In this document: positions 18,181 to 29,128 of the stretch, one piece after another
Layout: each line of letters begins with the position of its first letter
How positions within the stretch are numbered: position 1 is the first letter of the stretch
Source: Hemicordylus capensis
Taxonomy: Eukaryota > Chordata > Lepidosauria > Squamata > Cordylidae
Direction of reading: 5' to 3'
NCBI RefSeq assembly: GCF_027244095.1
Contig: NC_069671.1
Coordinates: 3,596,001 to 3,660,000, forward strand
DNA: 64,000 nt
Position numbers and translations under genes: made by a program
The notes under the pieces: generated by a model
Told to the model about the DNA's origin: nothing
Seen by the model: the letters and a program-made list of their open reading frames with translations, nothing else
Databases searched by the model: none

Positions 18181-18423
18181 GTCTAGGCAGTTGCCTAGGA
18201 CACCAGTTCCTGCAGGGTGCATTAACAGTGCCAAAATATAGCCTCGACATTTATTTGTTCTCTGGAATTGCACCCCTGAAGTGGGTGTAAGAAGTTAAGA
18301 TGTCATCCTACATGCTGTTCCCCAAAGGGCCCGCACATTCTGCACCCCAAAAGCCAAAATCTTCTTCCAAAATCTGGCTTCTGAGGCTTCAATAGGTGGT
18401 GTTGCCCCTGTGCCTCAAGTACA

Positions 18424-18790
18424 TCTCACTAGCTACAGAATCTGGAAACTTTAATAATAATAGAAAACAGAATTCTGCAAGCTGATACTCTGCCCTTGCT
18501 GTCTCAGAACAGCAGAATCTAGCAACTCTCAGAATTTAGCAACCCTCCGAATTTAGCAACCCTCAGTTGCTAATAATAATAATAATAGAAAACAGGATTT
18601 GGCAAGCTGATATTCTGCCCTTGCTGTCTCAGAATGGCAGAATCTAGCAACCCTCACAATTTAGCAACACTCGGAATTTAGCAACCCTCAGAATTTAGCA
18701 ACTCTTGGAATTTAGCAACTCTTGGAATTTAGCAACTCAGAATTTAGCAGCTCTCGGAATTTAGCAACTCTTGAAATTTAGCAACTCTTC
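18424..18790 (+). repeat. GGAATTTAGCAACTCT minisatellite within a larger duplication
   Basis: A 16-bp unit, (A/G)GAATTTAGCAACYCT, repeats about ten times between 18530 and 18785. A longer unit of about 130 bp beginning TAATAATAGAAAACAG and containing GCAAGCTGATACTCTGCCC occurs at about 18450 and 18580, with a third partial copy near 18930. Confidence 0.8.
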
Positions 18791-19009
18791 TCTGGCTTCT
18801 GAGGTCTTGTGTGCCCTATGATTTCAAGTCCATCTTAATCGCCACAGAGATAGAAACTTCTTCTTCCTCTTCCTCCTATTACTATTAATTTTATTAATGA
18901 ATGAATGAAAGAAAGCGGGAATTCTCAGAAGCTGGATCCTGCAAGCTGATACTGCATCCTGCATTTGCCCTCTCAGAACTGCCAAATCTAGCAGAATTTA
19001 GCTAGCAGG

Positions 19010-19690
19010 TAACTTAGGATCGACCATCAATAGTAAAGGATCCAGCAGTCAAGAAATACGCCTCAGACTAGCACTTGGTAGGGTTGCAATAAAAGCCTTG
19101 GAAAGGATATTTAGATGCCTTGACGTGTCTACACCTACAAAGATTAGAATTGTTCGGACAGTGGTTTTCCTCGTGACACTATGGATGCAAAAGCTGGATT
19201 TTGAAGAAGCAAGATAGAATAAGCATTGACACTTTTAAACTTTGGAGTTGGAAAAGACTTTTGAGGATACCATGGACAGCCAGGAAAACAAACTAATAGA
19301 TCATAGAACAAATCAATCCAGAATCTTCACTTGAGGCACAAATGGCCAGGCTCAAACTATCTTACTTTTGGACACATTATGCGAAGACCCATCTCCCTTG
19401 AGAAGTCCATAATGCTGGGGAAAGTTGAAGGAAAGAGAAGAAGAGGACGACCAGCAGCAAGGTAGATGGACTCGATGACAACAGCCATGAATGGACAACA
19501 ACATGACAACAACAACATGACAACAGCCATGAACAGCCATGGACTCGATGACAACAGCCATGAACTGAGAGGCCTTGAAGGCCAAGTTGAAGACAGATCA
19601 TCCTGGAGAGAATCTATCTCTGTGGTCGCTAAGAGTCGATACCGACTTGACGGCACTCACTCAATCAATCACTCAGTCAATCAACCAGAA
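19010..19690 (+). mobile_element. BovB/RTE LINE, ORF2 C-terminal part
   Basis: Frames read RLRLALGRVAIKALERIFR, DVSTPTKIRIVRTVVF, then a stretch like the RTE WILKK-RIRIDTFELW block, QINPESSLEAQMARLKLSYF, ILGKVEGKRRRGRPA and finally AKSRYRLDGTHSIN. These are the C-terminal motifs of BovB. Several frame breaks. A local tandem expansion (GACTCGATGACAACAGCCAT) lies at 19468-19560. Confidence 0.85.
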
Positions 19691-20210
19691 GGAGAAGGAG
19701 AAGGAGATTCTTCAGAAGCCGGACTCATCCAGCTGATTCTAAGAGCCTAAAATTTCACAGAATTGCCCCCTGCTTTTCTGAGTAGTACAGTTGTTGCACA
19801 ATGACTTGGCTCAGTTCCCCCGGTGGGGCTTGTGGGTGCCTCCTTGCAGATGTCCCTCCAAACCTGTCCTGGCCAAGTTGCAGCGAGGGAGTTAATCTGT
19901 CGAAGGCTGAGCTGGAACTTCTGCACAGAGCCATATGCTGAGGGTTTAGTGTATAATCATCTTTGGGTTTAACAGGAAAGCTGGGAAGAGAGGCCCTTTT
20001 GTGTGTTTTTATACATAAGAAGATCATGATGGTTAAGAATTATACAGGCTGCAAATGGCGACAGTGGGGGCATGGAGAAAGTAGTCTTTGATAAGCTTTA
20101 AAGATTTGTGTGATGGAATCGGCATATGTGCCGCTGAAAATATCTTGGTTAACCCACAGCAGCCTGAGATGGGTGAAACGTGTTCAGTGAGACCTAGACT
20201 TCCTGAACTG
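19691..20210. other. Unassigned
   Basis: Short (GGAGAA)n at 19690-19710; otherwise nothing recognised. Confidence 0.4.
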
Positions 20211-20332
20211 CAGGAGTCCTTAGATTTGGCACCCCAGATGGGGTTGGACTACAACTCCCACTGTCCTCATAGTGGTGGGGAATGAAGGGAGTTGTAGTCC
20301 AACCTCCGGGCACCCCAGTTTCAGAACCCCTG
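20211..20332. mobile_element. hAT MITE family A
   Basis: CAGGAGTCCTTAGATTTGGC start; TTGGACTACAACTCCCACTG and GGGAGTTGTAGTCCAACC arms; ends AGAACCCCTG. Confidence 0.7.
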
Positions 20333-20811
20333 CAGTACAGGATTTGTCTTAGCTGGCAATGATGACAACTTTACTTTTCAGTTGCTGGAGACTATATTCC
20401 GCTTGTTTGGTTAAGGAGGCTATATTTCACTGTCAAAACAGATCTGTTCTTGTTTTTTAGCCTGTGATGAGATATAGATCTACATATAGGCTGAATCTGT
20501 ATGTAACATGGAATCGGAGTTTTTTGGGGCAGGGGGAATAGAAGTTTGCTTACCATTATGTGTGAATGCATGCAATTCTAGTTATGTGCAGTGACCAACC
20601 CAAAGTTCTGTTTTTGTTACTCCAGTTCGAACTCTCGGCTTGTAGTGAGTTTCATCACTGCTACCTGAGGTTGAATGCAGCTTGTATTGTATCCGGATTT
20701 GGGACCGCAGACTACATTACCCTCAACCAAAGTTGAAGGAGGAAGCTTTTCCTTCAACTCTTGCTGTGATTGGCTGTGCAGGCTGTCCTTAATGCCGGAT
20801 TCAAAGGGGAG

Positions 20812-21030
20812 ATTCCCCTTTGTTAAGCAGGGTCCACCCTGGTTTGCATTTGAATGGGAGACTATATGTGTGAGCACTGTAAGGTATTCCCCTTAGGGGA
20901 TAGGGCCCATCTGGGGAGAACACCTGCATTCTTGCAGGCAGAAAGTTCCACGTTCCCTCCGTGGCGGCATTTCCAGATAGAGTTGGGAGAGACTCCTGCC
21001 TGCAACCTTGGAGAAGCCGCCCGAACCCAT
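20812..21030 (+). mobile_element. 5S-containing SINE, leader-truncated and missing 3' body
   Basis: Begins at the 5S-like block TTAAGCAGGGTCCACCCTGG and TTGAATGGGAGAC, ends at CAACCTTGGAGAAGCCG. Confidence 0.75.
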
Positions 21031-21459
21031 TTTTGGATGATCAGTACTGAAATGAAATGAAGTGAAATCATAAATAAGATGCTTCTCACTCTCCTTATGT
21101 CTTACAGCAAGCATTTGCTATGCAGTATTGCTTGACCTTCTAATTTAAAAACAACAACACTTTGGTTAAGCTCTCTATGCCTCCTTAAAAAATCTCTGAT
21201 TTATTTGAGTGAGCAAATAGCGGTGCCTTTTCCTGTCTCTAGATTGCCACTAGAGGGCGGTAGAATCCACTCTTGGAAATTCAGAATTTTGGGCATAACA
21301 GTCCCATAGGCTCTGAGCTTGTCTGGCTGCCTGCCGTTACAGAAATAATAATAACATGCTTGTTCCAGTGCTGGCTCAGGACATTTGGGCACCTGAAGTG
21401 CTGAGCTGATCCCCTGCAACCCTGCCACATCTCTTTCTAAACCCCTTAATAATCTAGAA
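21031..21459. other. Unassigned
   Basis: Nothing recognised. Confidence 0.35.
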
Positions 21460-21640
21460 GGAACGTAGGAAGCTGGCTCATACCGGGTCAGACCATGTCG
21501 CCCAGCTCTGCCTGCTTTGATGGACAGGAGTTCTCCAAGGTCTCCAGCAGAGAGGAGGGGCTTTCCCGAGCTTATCTGCAAACGGCAACTTCATTTTGTT
21601 CCATGGAACTCAAAGGAAGTGGCTGAACTGTGATGCTGAG
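21460..21640 (-). mobile_element. SINE-related fragment
   Basis: AGGAAGCTGGCTCATACCGG and TGGACAGGAGTTCTCCAAGG resemble the SINE body; the following CATGGAACTCAAAGG segment recurs at 23720-23760. Confidence 0.5.
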
Positions 21641-21712
21641 TGTCTAATCTTGGTCACACTAGAGTGTGACAGTGGGAATTTGACAGAAAGTTGGGAATGG
21701 AGAGATATGGAT

Positions 21713-23010
21713 CAGAGGCGTATCTCGGGGAAATAGTGCCTAGGGCAAGCACTGAAATTACGCCCCCTGTCCGACATCTGACACCCATCTTTCAGATAAC
21801 TTTACCATAATATCAGCTCAAAAATACAAATCAAGCTTGTTAATCTTTTAATATTTCAAAAACTATTTAGCAGTGGACGTAGCCAGACCAAAAATGCTGG
21901 AAAACTACAAATTTCAGTACGCTGGGGCTCATGAAATACCCAAATACTATGTGGAGGTGTACTTGGAAAACTAAACAGAAGTGCATGTCTAATTATCTAC
22001 TATGCATTGCAGCATCACTATTGCATGAGTTGTAAAAATAAATTGAGAATTTGGCTTTTCCCAGATACTCTGAAAATAATTAAAAGATATGCAGAGTAAA
22101 CTGTGTCACTGCTTGGAATATATTCTAGTATTTCAGAAAGACAGTTAAAATGAGAAAAAGAGAGCAAGAAACTCCCAGTGGGCCTTAATACTAAGGATTT
22201 CACACTGATTCAAAGACAAACTCAGCATTAATAGCCATATTATTAAGACCACATTTAACTCACTTATCACAAGAAGCAAAGTAAGAGCCAATGAATACAA
22301 TCCTAGCTCATAAGCTTCAGCTCAGTATTCACAAGCCCTGATTCTCTGTACATAGTGCCAAACTGAATATGTGTACAGTTACTTATACAGTGGACCCTCG
22401 ACTTACGAAGTTAATCCGTTCCGAACGCACGTTCGTAGGTTGAAATTTTCGTAAGTCGAAAAGCGCACCCACGGAGGTCTGGAAACATTCGTAAGTCGAG
22501 GAAACCGCATCTAAAAATTTGTAAGTCGAGGAAGCCGCATCTAAACCGGCAACGACTTCCGGTCATTTTTGTCGTTCGTAAGTCAAAAACTACGGATGTC
22601 GAGTAGTTCGTAAGTCGAGGGTCCACTGTATTATATTATTTTTTAAAAAATTACCTGTAGCCTCTTTGGGGGGCTTCCTAAAGGCCATGGGGGGGTCTAC
22701 AAAGGTTCCCACTCCCCCACTGGCCTCTAGGGCTTCGCAGGAACCATTTGAGCATGTGCAGTTGCCATTTTTAACAATTTTTTTTAAAAAAATGGCTGCT
22801 AAAAACAAAATGGCCCCCACACATGCTCAAATGGCCTCTGTGAGGCCTGGCACGGCCTAGGGCCTCACAGAGGACATTTGAGCATGTGAGGTGGCCATTT
22901 TGTTTTTGGCAGTCATTTAATTTTTTTTTTTTAATTTAAAAAAATTGCTCCCCCCTTCAAGTGGCTCCTGGGGCACGTGCCCTGCCTGCCCTACCTTAGA
23001 TACACCCATG
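21713..23010. mobile_element. hAT-type DNA transposon, 1,298 bp, non-autonomous
   Basis: Ends CAGAGGCGTATCTCGG and CCTTAGATACACCCATG are imperfect inverted repeats, flanked by a perfect 8-bp duplication ATATGGAT (21705-21712, 23011-23018). No transposase-like frame of note. A Tigger-like element sits inside at 22388-22628 and a strong hairpin at 22801-22906. Confidence 0.88.
22388..22628. mobile_element. Tigger/pogo-like MITE nested in hAT element
   Basis: CAGTGGACCCTCGACTTACG at one end and its complement TCGTAAGTCGAGGGTCCACTG less one base at the other, with TA duplications at 22386-22387 and 22629-22630. Further internal CGTAAGTCGA repeats. Confidence 0.9.
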
Positions 23011-23062
23011 ATATGGATGTAGATATATGATATACCTCCATCAATGTTTCATTGTGCTTTAC

Positions 23063-23460
23063 CTAGGAACATAGGAAGCTGCTATATACTGAGTCAGACC
23101 ATTGGTCCATCTAGCTCAGTATTGTCTACCCAGACTGGCAGCGGCTTCTCCAAGGTTGCGGGCAGGAGTCTCTCTCAGCCCTATCTGGGGATGCCAGGGA
23201 GGGAACCTGGAACCTTCTGCATGCAAGAAGGCAAGTGCTCTTCCCAGAGCAGCCCCATCCCTTAAAGAGAATTTTTGGAAGGGCGGTATAGAAATTGAAT
23301 AAATAATAAATAATACACAATACACAATACATAATACATAATATATAATAATATCTTCCAGTGCTCAAGCATATAGTCTCCCATTCAAATGCAAATCAGG
23401 GTGGACCCTGCTTAGCAAAGGGGACAAGTCATGCTTGCTATCACAAGACCAGCTCTCCTC
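23063..23460 (-). mobile_element. 5S-containing SINE interrupted by a LINE tail
   Basis: Body and tRNA-like part at 23063-23270, 5S-like block and leader at 23352-23460. Between them lies GGAAGGGCGGTATAGAAATT with AT-rich repeats, the 3' end of the R1/L2-like repeat. Confidence 0.75.
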
Positions 23461-23790
23461 CCTGAAGGGCCATATGTTGCAGAAGAGCCATGTCTCAGAG
23501 AGGAGGGTTTCCCCCAGTCTTATTTGCAAATTTTAATAGCTTGAGTTTTAATAATTTTAACCATTTAAATTTTAAACTGTTGCAATGTTTTCACCTTTTG
23601 ATTTGTGGTTTTTATTGTGTTGTAAACGGCCCAGAGACTTGCATTTTGGACGGAATACAAATATGTTAAATAAATAAACAAACAAATAAACAATAGCAAA
23701 TAATAAATTGCAACCTTATTTTGTCCCATGGAACTCAAAGGGAGCAACTGAACTGAGTTGAGGCTATTGGTAACATCTGGACTGGGGCAG
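23461..23790. mobile_element. L2-like 3' end inside an older repeat
   Basis: TTTATTGTGTTGTAAACGGC and CGGAATACAAATATGTTAAA followed by (AAAC/AAAT)n at about 23527-23707 is a LINE tail. It splits a segment (TTATTTGCAAA | TTGCAACCTTATTTTGTCCC) that is continuous at 21570-21640. Confidence 0.6.
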
Positions 23791-23795
23791 GGCTG

Positions 23796-23890
23796 TATAA
23801 CATTGGCCCTCCAGTTGTTTGGGGACTACAACTCCCATCCTCTCTAGCCACAGTGGCCAATTGTCAGGTATGATGGGAGTTGTCGTCCAA
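23796..23890. mobile_element. hAT MITE family A, right end cut by a LINE insertion
   Basis: GGACTACAACTCCCATCCTC and ATGATGGGAGTTGTCGTCC arms, then CR1 tail begins at 23891. Confidence 0.65.
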
Positions 23891-24115
23891 CATAAGAACA
23901 TAGGGAGAGCCCTGCTGGACCGAGCCCTAGGCCTCTCCAGTCCAGCATCCTGTTTCCTACATTGGCCCACCAGGTGCCTCTGGGAAGACACACAACCAGG
24001 AGATGAAGGTATGTCTTCTCTCCTGCTGTTGCTCCTCTGCAACTGGGATTCAGAGGCATCTTGTTTCTGAGGCTGGAGGTGGCCTATAGCCACCAGGAGG
24101 GCCAAAGTCGTGTAG
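23891..24115 (-). mobile_element. CR1-type LINE 3' UTR
   Basis: CATAAGAACATAGG, GGCCCACCAGGTGCCTCTGG and GAGGCTGGAGGTGGCCTATA: reverse complement of the 11150-11398 tail. Confidence 0.8.
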
Positions 24116-24159
24116 CGTTGATCTGGGGGACAAATGTTCATTATGATTTTTGACAAGGC

Positions 24160-24409
24160 CGACAGCAGGGGAAAGACTTGACTAGCAAGCCAGGGGTTGC
24201 CGGTTCGAATCCCCGCCGGTACGTTTCCCAAACTATGGGAAACACCTATATTGGGCAGCAGCGATATAGGAAGATGCTGAAAGGCATCCTCTCATACTGC
24301 GCGGGAGGAGGCAAGGGTCAACTCCTCCTGTATTCTACCAAAGACAACCACAGGGCTCTGGGGTCGCCACGAGTCGACACCGATTCGACGGCACACTTTA
24401 CTTTATCCT
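24160..24409 (+). mobile_element. Sauria-type SINE
   Basis: B box GGTTCGAATCCCC, ACTATGGGAAACACC, GCAGCGATATAGGAAGATGC, TATTCTACCAAAGACAACCA and tail GTCGACACCGATTCGACGGC followed by ACACTTTAC. Confidence 0.88.
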
Positions 24410-24504
24410 CCTAGAGATGGAAAAGAGGTATCGCTCAGCTTTCAGGCTATCATCCTTTTTTCTTTCTTTCATGCAAATATGATTGCAATCAGTGTGCCCT
24501 CTGA

Positions 24505-24610
24505 CAGGGATTCCAAGATGTTGTTGACCAGAACTTCCAGAATCTCCGGCAAAATCCATTGCAGCTGTGAATCCTGGGAATTTTAGTCAATAACATCTGG
24601 GAATCTGTGT
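24505..24610. mobile_element. Second-family MITE (related to 9205-9311)
   Basis: CAGGGATTCCAAGATGTTG against AACATCTGGGAATCTG; inner arms are imperfect. Confidence 0.5.
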
Positions 24611-24666
24611 TAGAGGGAATACTGATCCAGAGTTTTCTCTAGCTCTTGCGGAGGTCTCCAGCTGAT

Positions 24667-25412
24667 TATTTATTGGTCAGTTTATATACCGTTTTTTCAT
24701 TAAAATAATCTGAAAGCGGCTTGCAATATCATTAAAACAAGGCATCCTTCAAATGCAAAGGTACAGATGGTCCCAAAAATTAAAACGCCTTGTACAAAAG
24801 TAGAGATAATATAAATATAAATATAAATATAATCTCTCTATAAAAAGTTAATAACCCATACAATAACAATAATACATAACACAAAGCAGCAGCAGTAAAA
24901 AACAATAACACAATACTTTCATTCAAAAGCCTGGGTGAAGAGGCATGTCTTTACTTGTTCCGAAAAAACTGTCATGCAAGCTGAGGAGCAGATGCCAGGA
25001 GGGAGAGCATTCCCAAGCCTGGGGGGCCATGACTGAGAAGGCCCTGTCCTGTGTGCTCGACAACCGAGCCTCTCTCACTGTTGACACAAGGAGCAGATCC
25101 CCCTCCAATGATCTGGTCAAGTGGGCAACAACCCTTGAGAACAGACGGTCTTTCAGATATCCAGGCCCCAAACCATTAAGGGCTTTAAAGGTCAAATCCA
25201 GCACCTTGAATTGGACCCAGAAACAAATTGGCGCAGCTCTTTCAGAATGGGTGTAATATGCTCCCAACGGGCAGCTCTGGATACAATCCTGGCTGCCGCA
25301 TTTCGCACTAGCTGCCGTTTCTGAATATTCTTCAAGGGCAGCCCCACGCAGAGCACATTACAGTAATCCAGCTGCAACGTGACTAGGGTGTGGGTAACTG
25401 TGGCCAGTTCAT
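24667..25412 (-). mobile_element. L2-type LINE, ORF2 C-terminal part and 3' end
   Basis: Minus strand reads MQLDYCNVLCVGLPLKNIQK, QLVRNAAARIVSRAARWEHI, QFKVLDLTFKALNGLGPGYL, DRAFSVMAPQAWECSP. These are the LDYCN, NAAAR, FKALNG and APxxWN motifs of L2. The last stretch leads into a 3' UTR with GGTATATAAACTGACC on the minus strand. Confidence 0.88.
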
Positions 25413-25509
25413 TATGGTAACCTCTGCGGGAAAACCCAGAGTTAAAAAAAAACTGTGGTCAGCATCCTCCTCCTTTTAGGCTCAGATCTTATAGTTAGTT
25501 TCGTGTAGC

Positions 25510-26077
25510 AGATGATCAGGGGCCTAGAGCACCTTCCTTATGAGGCAAGGCTACAACACCTGGGGCTTTTTAGTTTAGAAAAAAGACGACTGCAGGGAGA
25601 CATGATAGAGGTCTATAAAATCATGCACAGTGTGGAGAAAGTTGATCAAGAGAAATTCTTCTCCCTCTCCCATAACACTAGAACCAGGGGGTCATCCCAT
25701 GAAAGTGATTGCCAAGAAATCTAGGACCAGCAAACATAGGTACTTTTTTTAACACAATGCATAATCAACTTGTGGAATTCTCTGCACGAGATGTGGTGAC
25801 AGCCAACAACCTGGATGGCTTTAAGAAGGGCTTGAATAACTGCATGGAGGAGAGTTCTATCATCGGCTACTAGTCGTAGGGCTAGAGGCCACCTCCAGCC
25901 TCAGAGGCAGGATGCCTCTGAGTATCAGTTGCAGGGGAGCAGCAGCAGGAGGGAGGGCATGCACATACCTCTTGCCTGTGGCTTCCAGCGGCATCCGGTG
26001 GGCCACTGTGCAAAACAGGATGCTGGACTAGATGGGCCTAGGGCCTGATCCAGCAGGGCTGTTTTTATGTTCTTATG
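25510..26077 (+). mobile_element. CR1-type LINE, ORF2 end and full 3' UTR
   Basis: Encodes MIRGLEHLPYEARLQHLGLF, SLEKRRLQGDMIEVYKIMHS, VEKVDQEKFFSLSHNTRTRG, then the degraded LPQDVV-GFKKG part, ending GTTTTTATGTTCTTATG. Confidence 0.9.
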
Positions 26078-26079
26078 AA

Positions 26080-26680
26080 GCTTCAGGCTTAGGACAAGCC
26101 ACCAGGGCACCATTGTTAAAGGGGAGTGCAGAGAAAATGGTCCCGACACAATGAGGTTTGCTTTGCGAGAACCATTTCTCTGGCTTTCCCCCACCTGCTA
26201 CTCCCATCCCTGTCAATGAAGCATCAGCGGCGCACAGAGCTCTGTTCTTTCACAGTGCGCTGGCGAAGCAGCATCAAACAACAAAGGATTCTGCTTCAGA
26301 ATGTACCGGATTTTGTAACAACATTTAACAAGACATTTTTTTAAAAAACGAAGCTTGCAAGTTGTGTCACCCGTTAGCAAAAAGGCGTAGCACACCTGCG
26401 AGGCCCCTCTTTTTAGCAGCGGGTGTGTAAATTGCCGTGTCTCGGCCATTTTTCGACAGATCTGCTTGGCACAAGAAAACGTGCGGCTGCATTGCCCAAA
26501 GTCAGAAGAACAAACGGCCCGTACGGAGTCCCCCTCTCTTTTGTAGAAAGGGAGGACGTCAGCAAGTGGACCCTGGGTCAAAAGGACCTGCACAAGAGAG
26601 ATAGTTAACTCCCTTCTTTAGAAACAGGATTAACTCCACTAATCGCTCCTACAGCAACTCAGATACTCATGGAACACCCC
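26080..26680. other. Unassigned, low-repeat
   Basis: No repeat or coding signal recognised. An interesting local composition with little CpG loss (GTTAGCAAAAAGGCGTAGC, CCGTGTCTCGGCC). Confidence 0.35.
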
Positions 26681-26689
26681 CAGCCTCCT

Positions 26690-27090
26690 CTCGCGACTTT
26701 AATGAGCTGACAAGGACCCAAGGTAGGATTGTTAGCAAGAAAAGAATCCTATCTCTCTCAGGAAGAGATGCCCCGTCTCAGATCAAGTTTGTTTTTTTAA
26801 ATGCACCCATTCAATATTCTACACACACCTACAGACCAGCCATATCACCTTTTGTTTCTTAAAGGGCACATCTACTTTATGAGTTCATGCAAGCATGCAT
26901 TTCTTTGTTACACCCAAGGTTTGCCTCCTGCAGCCAGAGAGCACAGCTTTTTTTCACCCCAGGGCACGTTTTTTGGGTACAAGCACCCAGGGCTCAAACA
27001 CATGCATAGGGGATTCGGATCACTCAGATCATGGAGAGTATCAGGAGCCCCTCGAACATCAGGAGCTCCTGGACGTCGCGGAACATGTAG
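26690..27090 (+). repeat. Unclassified repeat X, plus copy
   Basis: TTAATGAGCTGACAAGGACC, CACCTTTTGTTTCTTAAAGG, TTTCTTTGTTACACCCAAGG and CCCAGGGCACG correspond in order to the reverse complement of 51280-51650. I do not recognise the family. Confidence 0.6.
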
Positions 27091-27164
27091 GATATTTTGC
27101 GTACTCTAACCCTCTTCTTCTGATCCCCTTGTGGAACTGCGTGCCCCTCTGGTTCCAGTGCTGG

Positions 27165-27480
27165 TGAGTAGGGATGTGTGAACTGGTTTGAGGTGGAACT
27201 GGGTGTGTTTGATGGCTCGCCCTTGAGCCAAACAGGGTCTGATTTGGTTCAGTTAGGCTTGACTTCAAGCCAACCGCTCCCCACCACCCGGGCCAGCTCA
27301 GGGGTTCGAGAAGCTAAACTAAAAAAAAAAAACACAACTTACCGCCCTGTCAAGCGGCCTCTGGGGGGTGCCTGCCATGGGGGTCTCCGACGATCCCCAC
27401 CCCCCCCTGCCAGCCTTCCCCCACTCTTTGTAGGGCCGGTTCGGCCCATTTACCAGACTTTCTGGCCCTCTTCCTCCTGA
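27165..27480. repeat. gtgtgca-edge / AACCGG-TTCGG repeat
   Basis: Opens GTAGGGATGTGTGAACTGG; contains TTGAGCCAAACAGGG, TTTGGTTCAGTTAGGC and, after an A-run, GGGGGTGCCTGCCATGGGGG. Confidence 0.55.
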
Positions 27481-27489
27481 AGAAGGTTG

Positions 27490-28730
27490 CCATGCATGCA
27501 CACTGGCCATGTGTGTGCCCGTTGACAACAATGCACCACACCCTGCAAGTGTGACTGACACATCAACGGATTAGGAACTGTCAACTAGATTTCTGTTGTC
27601 TTTAAAGCCTCCTCGCCTCGTCCTTTTTCCTCCTGAAACCAGCAACTTTCGCCCTTCCTCAAGCCTTAAGCTGATTCACTGACAATTTGAACCTTTAAGC
27701 TAAAATGCCTCTGCGTGAGACTCTGAGGCGCTTCACGCGACATGCGTGAAGCGCCTGATGGGGTTCTGCGGGGAGAACGGGCTTCGTCCGCTCTCCCCAC
27801 AGACGAGCAACCACTCGTAGCTGGGTGGCTGCATCCGCCACCCACATGACTGCCGGCTCTGTCACAGAGCTGGCGGGACTGCGGGGAACGGGGGCCATGT
27901 GGCCCCTGGAAGTTCGAGGATGCCCCGTGCAAGTGCATGGGGCACCCTGTAGAGACCCCCAAACCTGGGAGTCTACTCGTGTGTCACCACACACCGCGGC
28001 TACACACGAGCACACGGAGTGCTCGCTCCTTTAACCTCATTTAAGGGGAGGGTGCTTTGGGCGGGCTAGCCACCTTGGGAGCACTGAGCTCGTCTGCAAG
28101 CCCGGTGGTTCCCACGATCCCTGGAAAGTGGGCTGCCCGCTTCCCGTTGATCGTGGGAATAGCTTCTCTATTTAATACTGAGAGTTAAGATTGTATTGCC
28201 TCCTCACCTTGCCTAACCAATCTTTTTCTTTTCCTGTACCCCTAAATCCCTAAATAAATCTGGTTGTACCACATTTCTGACTCCTCTTCATCTCCCGGAC
28301 CAAACCTTTGCACAAATTGACACGGTAACAGACTGCTCACTTTAGTCTTGTTAATTCCCCACACTAGCCCCAAAGTAACTCCAGAGCTTTTAGCCAGTAC
28401 ACCAGAGCAGTTCTGTCAACAGCGCCCTCTGAGAACTGGCATCCTAGCCTACTGCCTAGATCTGCCTAGTAGCAGACAGGCCAGACTTGCCAGAGAGGTT
28501 CTATCTGATGAGACCCTTTAAATGAGAAAATTTCTAGACATATGGACTAGATACCTCAGGCCTCAATATGGAGGACAAAACCAGATGTCTCCTAGCAACA
28601 ACACATATATATTATCCTTTGTTCCACAACTGCTATTTAAACCCAGGACCCCCCTTTCTTATCAGAGCAATGGAGGAAGCCAGAAGTTTTCCTTTATATC
28701 TTTTATGCTTCTGTTACATGTTAATCACTA
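27490..28730. other. Unassigned, with a strong hairpin at 27726-27756
   Basis: 27660-28180 is GC-rich with short inverted repeats, including CCCACGATCCCTGG against TTGATCGTGGGAA; it may be an unrecognised DNA transposon. 28480-28700 has weak resemblance to an L1 ORF2 C-terminus (KFLDIWTRYLR); not asserted. Confidence 0.35.
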
Positions 28731-28731
28731 T

Positions 28732-28733
<2 letters not shown>

Positions 28734-28784
<51 letters not shown>
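28734..28784. repeat. (GT)n microsatellite
   Basis: About 25 uninterrupted TG units. Confidence 0.95.
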
Positions 28785-28786
<2 letters not shown>

Positions 28787-29128
28787 CTTCTAGGGTCCAA
28801 AACCTACTTATCTGAATTCCTATTCAATACTTTGATTTCCATCCCTCTTTTTCTCAGTATAGCAAAGAATTAAAAAATGTGGACTGAGGTCAAATGACCA
28901 GGGGGTAGAGACTGTGACAAATCCCTGTCTACTAGAGTGTGTAAGTATAGCAAGAATTCAGATAAGCATAGTGACTCGTGGCTAACCCTTGCAATTTGTC
29001 ATCATGGTTAGTGATGGGAACTTAAAGCACGTTGATGGTAAACTTATAGGAAACATGAAAATGTCCAGTTGTGCAGTTTGCAAAGTACATGAGTCAGGCC
29101 CACAAATTCTGGTCATCTCAGGGGAGGG

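Noticed and set aside
24160-24260. tRNA gene (B box GGTTCGAATCC)
   Set aside because: It is the head of a Sauria-type SINE; no tRNA cloverleaf can be completed. The same holds for the similar B boxes at 8454-8704, 39768 and 42390.
28480-28700. L1 ORF2-like C-terminus (KFLDIWTRYLR)
   Set aside because: The resemblance is too short to assign, and no poly(A) end or upstream L1 motif was seen.
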